Origin: a virus
Reading direction: 5' to 3' (one strand)
Virus record (IMG/VR): IMGVR_UViG_3300045051_000172
Coordinates: 55,479-119,478 of that record
Length of the DNA stretch: 64,000 bases
A model generated the notes under the pieces. It was not told where the DNA came from. It saw nothing but the letters and a program-made list of their open reading frames with translations, and made no database searches. Each line of letters begins with the position of its first letter. The first letter of the stretch is position 1. The translations under genes were made by a program, and so were the position numbers. Below are positions 47,009 through 55,135 of this stretch, piece after piece.

Positions 47009-48967
47009 ATGGCAGATTTAAACGAAAAAGACTCCTCACTAGCCGTTAAAATCACCGGGGCCGACCCGTCAACTGGTATTGAGTCCAACTTTGCCCAAAT
47101 TGACTCTGCGGGAAATGTTCAAGCCATTATAAATAATGCCGCAGGAGCCGCCGCAGTCAATATCCAAGACGGTGGAAACTCAATTACGGTAGACCAACCT
47201 ACCGCAGCCAACCTAAATGCACAAGTTGTTGGTAATGTTGCCGCAGGTGCAACTGACTCTGGAAATCCAGTAAAAACTGGAGGGATTTATAAATCTAGCT
47301 TGCCAACCCTAACTGATGGTCAACGCGGAGATATTCAACTTGACCTTAATAGCAAGCAAATAGTAAAGAGTGAACAAAGAGATGCTCAAACTCTCGAAAA
47401 TGCCAATATTACTCTTAGAAATGAACTCAGAGTATCTGAGGCCATACGGCTAGTTGGAGCCGAACAAGTAGGAACAGTTCTGGATATCAATATGTGGGAG
47501 TCCACTGTCACCGGCAGCGGAGCTGTAACTTCTGGAAGTGGATTAAATCAACTTTCAACAGGCGTCACTGCTAACTCGTCTTCCTTTTTAGCTTCTCGAA
47601 ATCGGGCTCGGTTTATTAACGGCTCAGTAAATGCCTTTTTTGCTGGAGTGAGACTCGGAGATACGGGAGTAGCAAATAATGTCAGGCGTTGGGGCGCGTA
47701 TGATTCAGCCAATGGAGTGTTCTTTCAATTGAATGGAACTACTATTGGAATTGGAATTCGACAAAATTCATCCGACACAATAGTCACGAGTTTCAATGGT
47801 CCCAATGCTTTTACTTTAGATACTAATTTTCATTCTTACGAGATTCAATATAATCCGGGCGGAGCTTATTTTTATCAAGATAGAAAATTAATTCATACTT
47901 TTATCTCAACTACTACTGCATTGACGGATTCACCGCATAATAAATTAGGGTTTGAGTCTACCAATTCCGGAGGCGGAACTTCAAATGCTTCGATTTATAT
48001 TAGAGGTTCTTCGATTCTCAGATACGGTTCGTATCATGCAAAGCCAAGATATTTTCATCCGTTCTTCGTTTCGAGAGTTCAATTTGCATCCGCTTCATCT
48101 AACGGGGCCCAAACTTCAGTAACAGTCACTCTACCGGCTCCCACTACTGCTGGAAATCTTTTGGTCGTCACTGCGATTGCACAAGCCGGAACGGCAACGG
48201 TCTCCGATAGTGCAGCGCAGAGTTACTCAACCGCTGTGAATCAAACTTCAGGAGCATTTAACGGATATCAATTTTACAAGGCCAATACTGTAGGAGGGGT
48301 TACCACGGTGACTCTTACTAGATCTGCCGGAACAGATCGTATGTCAATAATCGTTACTGAGTATGCAAATATTTTGGCATCTTCACCTTTGGATCAAACT
48401 GCATCACAAGCTCAAACTGGAGTTACTTCTTGGACTACGCCTGCGACAGCAACTACGACACAAGCAATAGAATTGTTGGTCGGTTCTGCTATCGATATTT
48501 CAAGAAACAATGCTCCGTTTACTGCTGGGTCTGAATATACTGCGGTGACTACCCAAAACGGAACCGGAGGCGGACACACCTCGACTGTTTTCTCTGAAGA
48601 TAGATATGTCGTAGCGACCGGGGCATATACGGCAAGTGGAACAGTCGGTGCTTCTGATACGGTCATATCAATGATCGGAACCTATAAATTAGATACTTCA
48701 GGCCTTTCCACTGGATTCACAGTCCCAAATACTCCTACTTTGATTGCAATCGGAGTAGGTGTCTTGAGAAAAGTCATAATTAATAATCCGGGAACCAGCG
48801 GAGCCACAGCTACATTTTATGACAACACAACGAATTCAGGCAACCCAATAGCAGTCGTATCTCTGACTTCGGGACAGAATGAATTGGAATATGAATTGAA
48901 TTTTAATACGGGCCTCACAATGGTTTTAAATTCAACGTCTGCAGATATTACGGTAATCTACGATTAA
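47009..48967 (+). CDS. Large virion fibre-type protein, 652 aa
   Basis: Beta-rich. N-terminal attachment-like segment (SSLAVKITGADPSTG, VNIQDGGNSITVDQP), a middle lectin or laminin-like domain (about 160-340, with SYEIQYNPGGAYFYQDRKL) and a C-terminal Ser/Thr-rich region. Candidate receptor-binding or adhesion protein. Specificity cannot be read from sequence. Confidence 0.6.
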   Translation: MADLNEKDSSLAVKITGADPSTGIESNFAQIDSAGNVQAIINNAAGAAAVNIQDGGNSITVDQPTAANLNAQVVGNVAAGATDSGNPVKTGGIYKSSLPTLTDGQRGDIQLDLNSKQIVKSEQRDAQTLENANITLRNELRVSEAIRLVGAEQVGTVLDINMWESTVTGSGAVTSGSGLNQLSTGVTANSSSFLASRNRARFINGSVNAFFAGVRLGDTGVANNVRRWGAYDSANGVFFQLNGTTIGIGIRQNSSDTIVTSFNGPNAFTLDTNFHSYEIQYNPGGAYFYQDRKLIHTFISTTTALTDSPHNKLGFESTNSGGGTSNASIYIRGSSILRYGSYHAKPRYFHPFFVSRVQFASASSNGAQTSVTVTLPAPTTAGNLLVVTAIAQAGTATVSDSAAQSYSTAVNQTSGAFNGYQFYKANTVGGVTTVTLTRSAGTDRMSIIVTEYANILASSPLDQTASQAQTGVTSWTTPATATTTQAIELLVGSAIDISRNNAPFTAGSEYTAVTTQNGTGGGHTSTVFSEDRYVVATGAYTASGTVGASDTVISMIGTYKLDTSGLSTGFTVPNTPTLIAIGVGVLRKVIINNPGTSGATATFYDNTTNSGNPIAVVSLTSGQNELEYELNFNTGLTMVLNSTSADITVIYD

Positions 48968-48976
48968 GGGTGGAAA

Positions 48977-49741
48977 ATGAATTCGCATAAGGTTGATTGG
49001 CAAACATTTAAAGCTTTCGTAACGGCAAGAAACCTGTCTATTCAATGGATAAGCGTGAATAGCTGCTATCACCTTAATGCCATTGACGGACCATTTTCTT
49101 TGCAATGCGAAATACCACAGGACGGAAGTCAGTCTGGCAACCAATCTGATTTCGAAACTAACTATAAAACTGCAGGTAATGCTTCTTTTTCCGACATAGA
49201 TGGAACTCCTTTAGCCAGACAAAAAGCTTCTAAAAAAGGATGGAGTTTTTGGGCCGTGCCAATTGAAATCACGACTTCTACTTTAGGAGGTTCATTGTAT
49301 TGCAAAGATGTTTCTGGTACGGATATTCCTGGTATGACTTGTAAGATTTACGATTCCAATGATGCAGAGATTACGTCCGGAGGATTGGCTGGAATCAATT
49401 TAACTCAATGTGTGAAGACAGTCTTAGATTTTGAGCCAGCTTTCGATTACGAAATGATCGGCGGAACTTTGAGAATAAATAGTAACCCGGGCTCAGATAT
49501 CAGATTGTGGATCATAGGTGCTCCAGACATTCCTGCAATCTATGGAGGTTCCAAGGAATTTGCTAGTGGGGTTAACTTGAAATTCCTCTCAGCAGACAAT
49601 GCATTTGAAATCGATGGACGAGTTACAAAATATGTGACCTACAGTGCGACTACCCATTCCGGAAAATTGAGAATAGTTCTTAAGCATCCGGCTGGAACAA
49701 ACTTAAATTTACAAGCGGTAATTCATACTTATAAGGCCTAA
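48977..49741 (+). CDS. Virion-region protein, 254 aa
   Basis: Beta-rich, mixed, with VDWQTFKAFVTARNLSIQWI at the start and a C-terminal KLRIVLKHPAGTNLNLQAVI strand pair. Likely structural from its place behind the fibre protein. GGTGG upstream. Confidence 0.5.
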   Translation: MNSHKVDWQTFKAFVTARNLSIQWISVNSCYHLNAIDGPFSLQCEIPQDGSQSGNQSDFETNYKTAGNASFSDIDGTPLARQKASKKGWSFWAVPIEITTSTLGGSLYCKDVSGTDIPGMTCKIYDSNDAEITSGGLAGINLTQCVKTVLDFEPAFDYEMIGGTLRINSNPGSDIRLWIIGAPDIPAIYGGSKEFASGVNLKFLSADNAFEIDGRVTKYVTYSATTHSGKLRIVLKHPAGTNLNLQAVIHTYKA

Positions 49742-49742
49742 T

Positions 49743-49907
49743 ATGAGCATCTTAAATAAAGTCACAACTTTGAGAAAAACTGATGGAATATCTGACGCAG
49801 ACATTCAAGCGCATATCGATGCCGAAAATGCAGACAGTTGGTATTTGGTTGGAGTAGATAATCTAATTGGTTGGTATAGATTCTTTTGGGCCAAAGAGAG
49901 TGAATAA
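49743..49907 (+). CDS. Small protein, 54 aa
   Basis: Shares TAATG with the next gene. Short helical protein with Trp-rich C-terminus (WYRFFWAKESE). Unknown. Confidence 0.5.
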   Translation: MSILNKVTTLRKTDGISDADIQAHIDAENADSWYLVGVDNLIGWYRFFWAKESE

Positions 49908-50437
49908 TGGATTCCCAAATCTACATCGGATTCTCCACGCATAAGGGCTTCAATCTTACTTCCATTTTGATTCGATGGTTTCTTTCGACTCCATACTCTC
50001 ACGTCTATGTTCGAATTCCTTCTGAAACTCTTCAAAGAGATTTGATCTATGAAGCCAGCGGACTCAAAGTTCATTTCGTTGGTAAAATTAAGTTCTTAGA
50101 GAAATCCAGAGTTGTAAAAGAATACGCAATTGCAGTTTCTTCTGAAGTAAAAACTAAAGTGCTTCAATTTGCAATTGATAATCTTGAAAAACCTTACGGA
50201 CTCAAACAGTTGATCGGAATGATTTGGGTACTTATGGGTAAGAAATTGGGTAAGAACTGGAGAAATCCTTTTCCAAATGGAGAGATGGATTTCATTTGTT
50301 CTGAATTAGCCTGGGACGTTCTTGAAGATTTAGGCTATGAAGAAACTGAAGAACAAGATGCGGACTCGATCTCGCCGTTAGACGTAGATCAATTTCTTAT
50401 GAATTCGCAGCTTTCTTTGTCTTCTTGGCCGGTTTAG
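49907..50437 (+). CDS. Permuted NlpC/P60-like (papain-fold) hydrolase
   Basis: 176 aa. The catalytic His comes first in PYSHVYV (H32) and the Cys later in FICSELAW (C131), the circularly permuted order of YiiX/YebB-type enzymes. These cut peptide or amide bonds in cell wall or lipids. In the virion region it may help cell-wall passage or lysis. Its end overlaps a convergent gene by 41 bp. Confidence 0.75.
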   Translation: MDSQIYIGFSTHKGFNLTSILIRWFLSTPYSHVYVRIPSETLQRDLIYEASGLKVHFVGKIKFLEKSRVVKEYAIAVSSEVKTKVLQFAIDNLEKPYGLKQLIGMIWVLMGKKLGKNWRNPFPNGEMDFICSELAWDVLEDLGYEETEEQDADSISPLDVDQFLMNSQLSLSSWPV

Positions 50438-50900
50438 CTTCGCCTTCAGCCGCCGCAGTTTCAACTGCTTTGGGAGACTTGGTAGTCTTACCTTCTGAAT
50501 CAATCAAATTCTCAAGACAATTTAATTCTGGAAGACTGAGATTTAAGCTGCCATCTTGAGCTTCTTTGGACTCCAAAACCATACTGATTTTGAGAGTATT
50601 GAGAACTGGAAGAGCTGAAGATTCGAGGGAATGAAGTTCATTCAAATCGGCAAGGAATGCAGCACTATCGGTTAATTGATAGGATTTTCCACCGTCGGTG
50701 CTAATCTTGTTTCCGGCTTCATCTTTCTTGGCATGTTTTTCCAAGATCACTGCGTAAAGTTCTTCGTACTTCTTGACTTCTGCAGCAAAGGCATTCAAGA
50801 ATTCTCGAAGTTGGTAGGTAGTTCGCACTGGATACGAAAGCATTCGGATCTTAGAAAGTGCAGTTTGAAGGGCAGGATTAGCGAGTTCATTAAAAATCAT
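50397..50900 (-). CDS. DUF1617-like phage protein, 167 aa
   Basis: ATG at 50900 follows AAGGAG. The pattern (YPVRTTYQLREFLNAFAAEV, then a KKDEAGNKIS hairpin and LPELNCLENLI) resembles DUF1617 of phage tail-region genes. The C-terminus is Ala/Lys-rich and disordered. It is the only minus-strand gene within the virion block. Confidence 0.55.
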   Translation of the reverse strand: MIFNELANPALQTALSKIRMLSYPVRTTYQLREFLNAFAAEVKKYEELYAVILEKHAKKDEAGNKISTDGGKSYQLTDSAAFLADLNELHSLESSALPVLNTLKISMVLESKEAQDGSLNLSLPELNCLENLIDSEGKTTKSPKAVETAAAEGEAKPAKKTKKAANS

Positions 50901-50955
50901 GTGAGATCTCCTTACCCTCAAAGCTATCAAAACCCGAAAGGAAAGTCAATAGGCC

Positions 50956-50964
50956 TGGTATTCT
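50956..50964 (+). promoter_or_regulatory. Extended -10 promoter for a leaderless mRNA
   Basis: TGGTATTCT (hexamer 50959-50964), 5 nt before the ATG at 50970. No -35 or Shine-Dalgarno. Confidence 0.45.
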
Positions 50965-50969
50965 AGGCT

Positions 50970-51305
50970 ATGGACGAATTTAAAGACCTATTCAAAAGAA
51001 TGAATAAATATGGGATTTATCTTCCTCTCGTCTGCGACCCAAAAACAGGCCGAGGCTCGGTCTCTTTGACTCTGGTATTCCTGAGTTCGATCTGGGTTCA
51101 ACTCTCACTTGTGGGCAAAGTCGTTACTGCATTTGGGGGCCTTGACACGGAATCGGCTATTTACTGGTTCCTAAGCTGCTCTGCGCTCTATTTTGGCCGT
51201 AAATTGTCAGGTAGCAAGGGCGCTGCAGAGCTGTCTAAGCTTGACTCCGAAGGTGAACCCCTCATGAAATCTGAGCCAAAGCCCAAAGTCGATAACCCGG
51301 ACTAA
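50970..51305 (+). CDS. Membrane protein, 111 aa, possible holin
   Basis: Two hydrophobic helices (about 31-53 and 63-77) between a basic N-terminus and a charged tail. A KTGRGSVSLTLVFLSSIW segment and ALYFGRKLSG recall phage membrane proteins found near lysis genes. Holin function is possible, not shown. Confidence 0.5.
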   Translation: MDEFKDLFKRMNKYGIYLPLVCDPKTGRGSVSLTLVFLSSIWVQLSLVGKVVTAFGGLDTESAIYWFLSCSALYFGRKLSGSKGAAELSKLDSEGEPLMKSEPKPKVDNPD

Positions 51306-51338
51306 ATCAGTCCAATAAAGAATTCTCAAGAATATCGA

Positions 51339-51344
51339 TATACT
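51339..51344 (+). promoter_or_regulatory. -10 element TATACT (GATATACT) upstream of 51379
   Basis: Part of the repeated GATATACT core, with GGGG before the ATG. Confidence 0.4.
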
Positions 51345-51378
51345 GGATAGAGATGTAAACCTTTACCCGGGGAATGGC

Positions 51379-51783
51379 ATGAAAGACAATGATCTTTTAA
51401 TTCAGATAGCGGCAAACCTGACGGATTTCCGTAAGGAAATCAACAACAAAGTGGACTCACTAGCCACTAAAGTTGCCAATTTAGATAAGCAAACAGCCCT
51501 CCAAGCCAAAGACATTGAATTCATCAAACAAGAAGACGCCCAACAAAATAAACTTCTCGAAGAGCACATTGCCGGGGTCAAAGAAGTTCGGAATCAAAAC
51601 ATCCTCCTCAAAGAACAACTTTGGATGGAAATTCAAAGTAAAAATGAAGCCCTAGAAAAAAGAGTTAAGAAACTTGAAAAGCCAGGAGAGTGGCTAAAAA
51701 CTACTATCTGGCTCATGGTAACTCTCGGCGGCGCGGCCTACGGTATCTATCAAATTCTCGAATTCCTTCAGATTCTAAAGTAA
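51379..51783 (+). CDS. Coiled-coil protein with C-terminal membrane helix, 134 aa
   Basis: Residues 1-105 are heptad-rich; a single helix (about 108-128, TTIWLMVTLGGAAYGIYQIL) ends it. This layout is common in phage holin or pinholin-like accessory proteins and tail-anchored proteins. Confidence 0.55.
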   Translation: MKDNDLLIQIAANLTDFRKEINNKVDSLATKVANLDKQTALQAKDIEFIKQEDAQQNKLLEEHIAGVKEVRNQNILLKEQLWMEIQSKNEALEKRVKKLEKPGEWLKTTIWLMVTLGGAAYGIYQILEFLQILK

Positions 51784-51803
51784 TAACCTCAAAATCAGCC
51801 CTC

Positions 51804-51812
51804 TGATATACT
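51804..51812 (+). promoter_or_regulatory. Extended -10 promoter upstream of 51839
   Basis: TGATATACT (hexamer 51807-51812), no -35, AGGAG before the ATG. Confidence 0.45.
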
Positions 51813-51838
51813 TTATGTAGGAATCAGGAGGCTTTTTC

Positions 51839-52222
51839 ATGGTACTAACGGCGAAAATTCTGAATAGTGATGCGTCCTTAAACTCGTTTTACGAGATTTC
51901 CTCCTTGGATTTTCTTCCAGGAGGCCCCGCAGATTTGGTTATCCGCATCTTCAATCCTCAATCTGAGATTCGATATGTTCCTGGAATTGATGCGAAACTC
52001 ACGATTATTTTGAACAACACAGATGGAACCAACTTGGAAAAGGCAGCCACGGTTGTTGATGCAGGCGACCGATCTATGTGGAAGGTTTCCCTAACTGCAG
52101 AAGAAACCGAAAACCTCTTAGGAGGCAATTTTACGTTTGAGCTGGACACTGAAGGCGATGATTCGATAGTATGGACTGGCCTAGTGACCAACGGAATTAG
52201 AAGTCTCTCCGGAGATTGCTAA
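51839..52222 (+). CDS. Virion-region beta protein, 127 aa
   Basis: Beta-rich, acidic, no motifs. Heads a run leading to connector proteins. Ig-like fold plausible (AKLTIILNN, WKVSLTAEE). Confidence 0.5.
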   Translation: MVLTAKILNSDASLNSFYEISSLDFLPGGPADLVIRIFNPQSEIRYVPGIDAKLTIILNNTDGTNLEKAATVVDAGDRSMWKVSLTAEETENLLGGNFTFELDTEGDDSIVWTGLVTNGIRSLSGDC

Positions 52223-52519
52223 GTGAAGAAAATTTTTAACGTGAGCAAGGACACAGTTGTGCTTCCTAAAGAAAGCGAATATCGCCAACAGCTCATGGAC
52301 AATGTTGAGAAGGTCATTGACGAGAAAAAGATCTTCTGTGCCACGGTTGAGGCATTAATTGAAGGCCTGGAAGATTCTAGGCTTGCAACCCAAAGAGGAA
52401 CGATAGACGCTCTGAATGAGCATCATCGCTACTCGACGATAATGAAGCAAAACAAGGTCGTTTGGATTAATCACGCCAAGGACCGAGAAGGCTTCACTAA
52501 AATTTACTTTGAGGTTTAA
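52223..52519 (+). CDS. Hypothetical protein, 98 aa
   Basis: GTG start directly after the previous stop, CGGAG upstream. Helical. May be a small connector factor. Unknown. Confidence 0.5.
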   Translation: MKKIFNVSKDTVVLPKESEYRQQLMDNVEKVIDEKKIFCATVEALIEGLEDSRLATQRGTIDALNEHHRYSTIMKQNKVVWINHAKDREGFTKIYFEV

Positions 52520-52520
52520 G

Positions 52521-53354
52521 ATGTCGATAGAACGAGATGGAATCAAAGAATGTAACGAAATTGAAAATGCGGTTGAACCGCTAATCAATGTCGACGAGCT
52601 TAAGAAGCGTTGGCTATTTGGTATCGTCCCGATTAAAGACGAAACTGGAAATGATTTGCCTGATGAAAGCCTTCAGGCCTTCATCGATACTGCGATTTCG
52701 ATGCTTGAGCATGACTTAGATATTTCAATCATTCCTCGTCGAGTTGTTGAGCCCAAGGATTACTCCGAGACTGACTACTTCGAGTGGGGTTATTTCCATT
52801 TAAACAATATTCCGGTCATCAAGATCAATTCCCTCAAGGTCGTGTACCTTATCGACGAAGACGGAACAGAAGAAACTGTACTTGATATTCCTAAATCTTG
52901 GTTTAGGCTCACGGATCATGCGGGCGAGCTTCGATTGATTCCTAACAATAAGTTTCCAGCTAACCTCGCAATTGACTCAGCGGGCGCATTCTTTCCTGAG
53001 CTGTTTCGCCGTCACGGAATGGTCCCGCATCTGTGGAGAATTGATTATGAATACGGATTCAAGAATGGCAAAGTGCCAAAGCTTGTGAACGCTGCGATTG
53101 GTATGCTTGCTTCTATTATGGCAATGAACATCGCGGGCGATTTGAAGATCGGATCTGGTATTGCATCCACGTCATTGAACTTGGATGGACTTTCTCAAAC
53201 GATTAACTCAACGGCTTCTGCTGAGAATCACACTTACTCTGCAAAAGTCAAAGCTTATGGTGATACTCTGTTCGGTCAACCTGGCGGAAGAAATAACGGA
53301 GTCATTAAGATGCTCCGAGATTACTACAAAGGCTCCAGCTTCAATATCATCTAA
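52521..53354 (+). CDS. Putative head-tail adaptor protein, 277 aa
   Basis: ATG at 52521 follows GAGG. SLQAFIDTAISMLEHDLDI near the N-terminus looks like the helical face of gp6/gp15-type adaptors, and a long beta insert (about 85-150) follows. C-terminal Gly/Asn-rich tail. Called from predicted shape and neighbours (56541). Confidence 0.55.
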   Translation: MSIERDGIKECNEIENAVEPLINVDELKKRWLFGIVPIKDETGNDLPDESLQAFIDTAISMLEHDLDISIIPRRVVEPKDYSETDYFEWGYFHLNNIPVIKINSLKVVYLIDEDGTEETVLDIPKSWFRLTDHAGELRLIPNNKFPANLAIDSAGAFFPELFRRHGMVPHLWRIDYEYGFKNGKVPKLVNAAIGMLASIMAMNIAGDLKIGSGIASTSLNLDGLSQTINSTASAENHTYSAKVKAYGDTLFGQPGGRNNGVIKMLRDYYKGSSFNII

Positions 53355-53362
53355 GGTGAAAT

Positions 53363-55084
53363 ATGAATTTAGATTTACTCAAAAGTTTAGAAGAAGCACT
53401 GAAGAAGGGAGAAGACTCTCCTTTTTACGTCGGCGTCGTTCTCTTGAACAGAACGCAAGATCTTATTCTTTTGGGCAAACGAACTGAAGACGGTCAATGG
53501 ACCGGACCCGGCGGAGGCGCTAGAGTTGGAGAGAATCCAAGAGATGCAGCTTGCCGAGAAGTATTCGAAGAGACTGGAATTCAAATTTCCCCGTCCCAAT
53601 TGGTAGATTTACCAAGCATGATGGCCCGCAACAATAAAGCGGTTCATTGCTATATGGTCACTGACTTTTCAATGGCCGAACCGACTCCCGCAAATGATCC
53701 CGACAACGAAGTTAAGAAATGGGTTTGGCATTCAATTGAAGAGAAGCTTCCTGAACCTATGACTGAAGGCCGAAAGACTAGCATTGTAAATGCAAAGCTT
53801 AAACTTCGAGGTCTTTTGAAATCTATCGTTTCGAATGAGAATATCCCAGGCGTTGATCTCAATACCGCTGAATACTCGATGGATGCCATGGCTGCCCGAG
53901 GCAGTGCCAAACTCAAGATGATGGAACAGATGATTGAGAACCTCAATCTCGGAAAGTTCGGAAGCGAGCCAGGCTCCTTTAATCTGGGTAATCAGAATCA
54001 GATTCACCTCTCCAAAGTAGACGAGGGAACTTTCTCAGGTTGGGTCAAGAATGCTGACAGTGAAGTCGTTCTGAAACTCGAAAAAATGCCGATCCCAAGT
54101 ATCCTCCAAGCCCTTGAAGCTAAACAACTTATTGATGATTCTTTCGCTCCGACAGCCGATCTTTCTGCCGACGTTGAACAGATTGTCGAGCAGCATGAAA
54201 AAGAATGGGAAGGCCAAGAAGGAACTCCTGCCGAGCAACAAGCGGACGCCGCTGCGTTCGAGCAAATTGAAGACTTAGTCCGTAAAGAAGAACCAATGGA
54301 ACAGCTTGGATCTTTACTCTCTGCCTTGAATGGTCCGAGAGAAGTTCATATTCATTTGCATAAAGCCGTGAATGAACTTGAAGACGCCCTAATTAAAGCT
54401 GACGACCGACCCAAAGATAAGGGCGGATTTCCCATTGGAACAGTTCGAATGCACGCTGACGGTGAAAAATACCGCAAGATTTCAGCCGGTCATTGGATGC
54501 GCGTAGTCGATCCAAAACAAGGAGAAGGCTCAGATAAGAAAGCCAAGGAAGGCGAAAAAGCTTCTCCCGTAACTAACCCTACGGCTCCCGCTGACAAAGC
54601 CGGTAAAGCGATGAAGATCTCGAAAGATGAACTCGAAATCAGCCTAACTCAAGGAAAGTTCGGAATGATCTCTTCGGGCCGCAACCCTAATTCTCCTAAG
54701 GATAAGCACATGAATTCCGAGGAATTATCGAAGCGCCACGAGAATCTGAAGAAAGATCTTGAATACGCAGGCCTTCATTATGTGGAAATGGAAGGCAACT
54801 ACGGAGAGAAAGAACCCTCTCTTTTAGTGCTCAATGGGGATAAACAACGCTTACAAGAGCTGGGCAAGAAGTATAACCAAGATTCCGTTATTTATGGAAA
54901 CAAGGGAACTCAGCAAATGATCTATACGACTGGCGAAAATGAGGGTAAAGCCCACTATGGTGAGGGCTTCAAAGAGACCCCCGACGCCAAGGAATACTAC
55001 TCCGAAATTCCCCTCAAAGGCGGCAAGAAAATGAAGTTTAGTTTGAATTTTGATTTTAATAGCATGAAAGACGCCAAGGATTAA
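53363..55084 (+). CDS. Nudix hydrolase fused to a virion-region protein with DUF3293-like end
   Basis: 573 aa. Residues 1-150 are a Nudix domain with a perfect Nudix box (G51-x5-E57-x7-REVFEETGI, to 73). The middle (160-370) is charged and helical. GFPIGTVRMHADGEKYRKIS (about 355) resembles short modules of phage structural proteins. The C-terminal domain (ISSGRNPNSPKDKHMNSEEL, then VEMEGNYGEKEPSLLVL) resembles DUF3293. The enzyme may be packaged or act on host nucleotides such as caps or (p)ppGpp; that is inference. Confidence 0.7.
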   Translation: MNLDLLKSLEEALKKGEDSPFYVGVVLLNRTQDLILLGKRTEDGQWTGPGGGARVGENPRDAACREVFEETGIQISPSQLVDLPSMMARNNKAVHCYMVTDFSMAEPTPANDPDNEVKKWVWHSIEEKLPEPMTEGRKTSIVNAKLKLRGLLKSIVSNENIPGVDLNTAEYSMDAMAARGSAKLKMMEQMIENLNLGKFGSEPGSFNLGNQNQIHLSKVDEGTFSGWVKNADSEVVLKLEKMPIPSILQALEAKQLIDDSFAPTADLSADVEQIVEQHEKEWEGQEGTPAEQQADAAAFEQIEDLVRKEEPMEQLGSLLSALNGPREVHIHLHKAVNELEDALIKADDRPKDKGGFPIGTVRMHADGEKYRKISAGHWMRVVDPKQGEGSDKKAKEGEKASPVTNPTAPADKAGKAMKISKDELEISLTQGKFGMISSGRNPNSPKDKHMNSEELSKRHENLKKDLEYAGLHYVEMEGNYGEKEPSLLVLNGDKQRLQELGKKYNQDSVIYGNKGTQQMIYTTGENEGKAHYGEGFKETPDAKEYYSEIPLKGGKKMKFSLNFDFNSMKDAKD

Positions 55085-55104
55085 AGAAAGCCCGGGTTTG
55101 CCGG

Positions 55105-55110
55105 TATAAT
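55105..55110 (+). promoter_or_regulatory. -10 element TATAAT upstream of 55136
   Basis: Consensus TATAAT, no -35, AGGAG downstream. Confidence 0.4.
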
Positions 55111-55135
55111 CAGAGATGCTAGGAGTTGCTTGATT

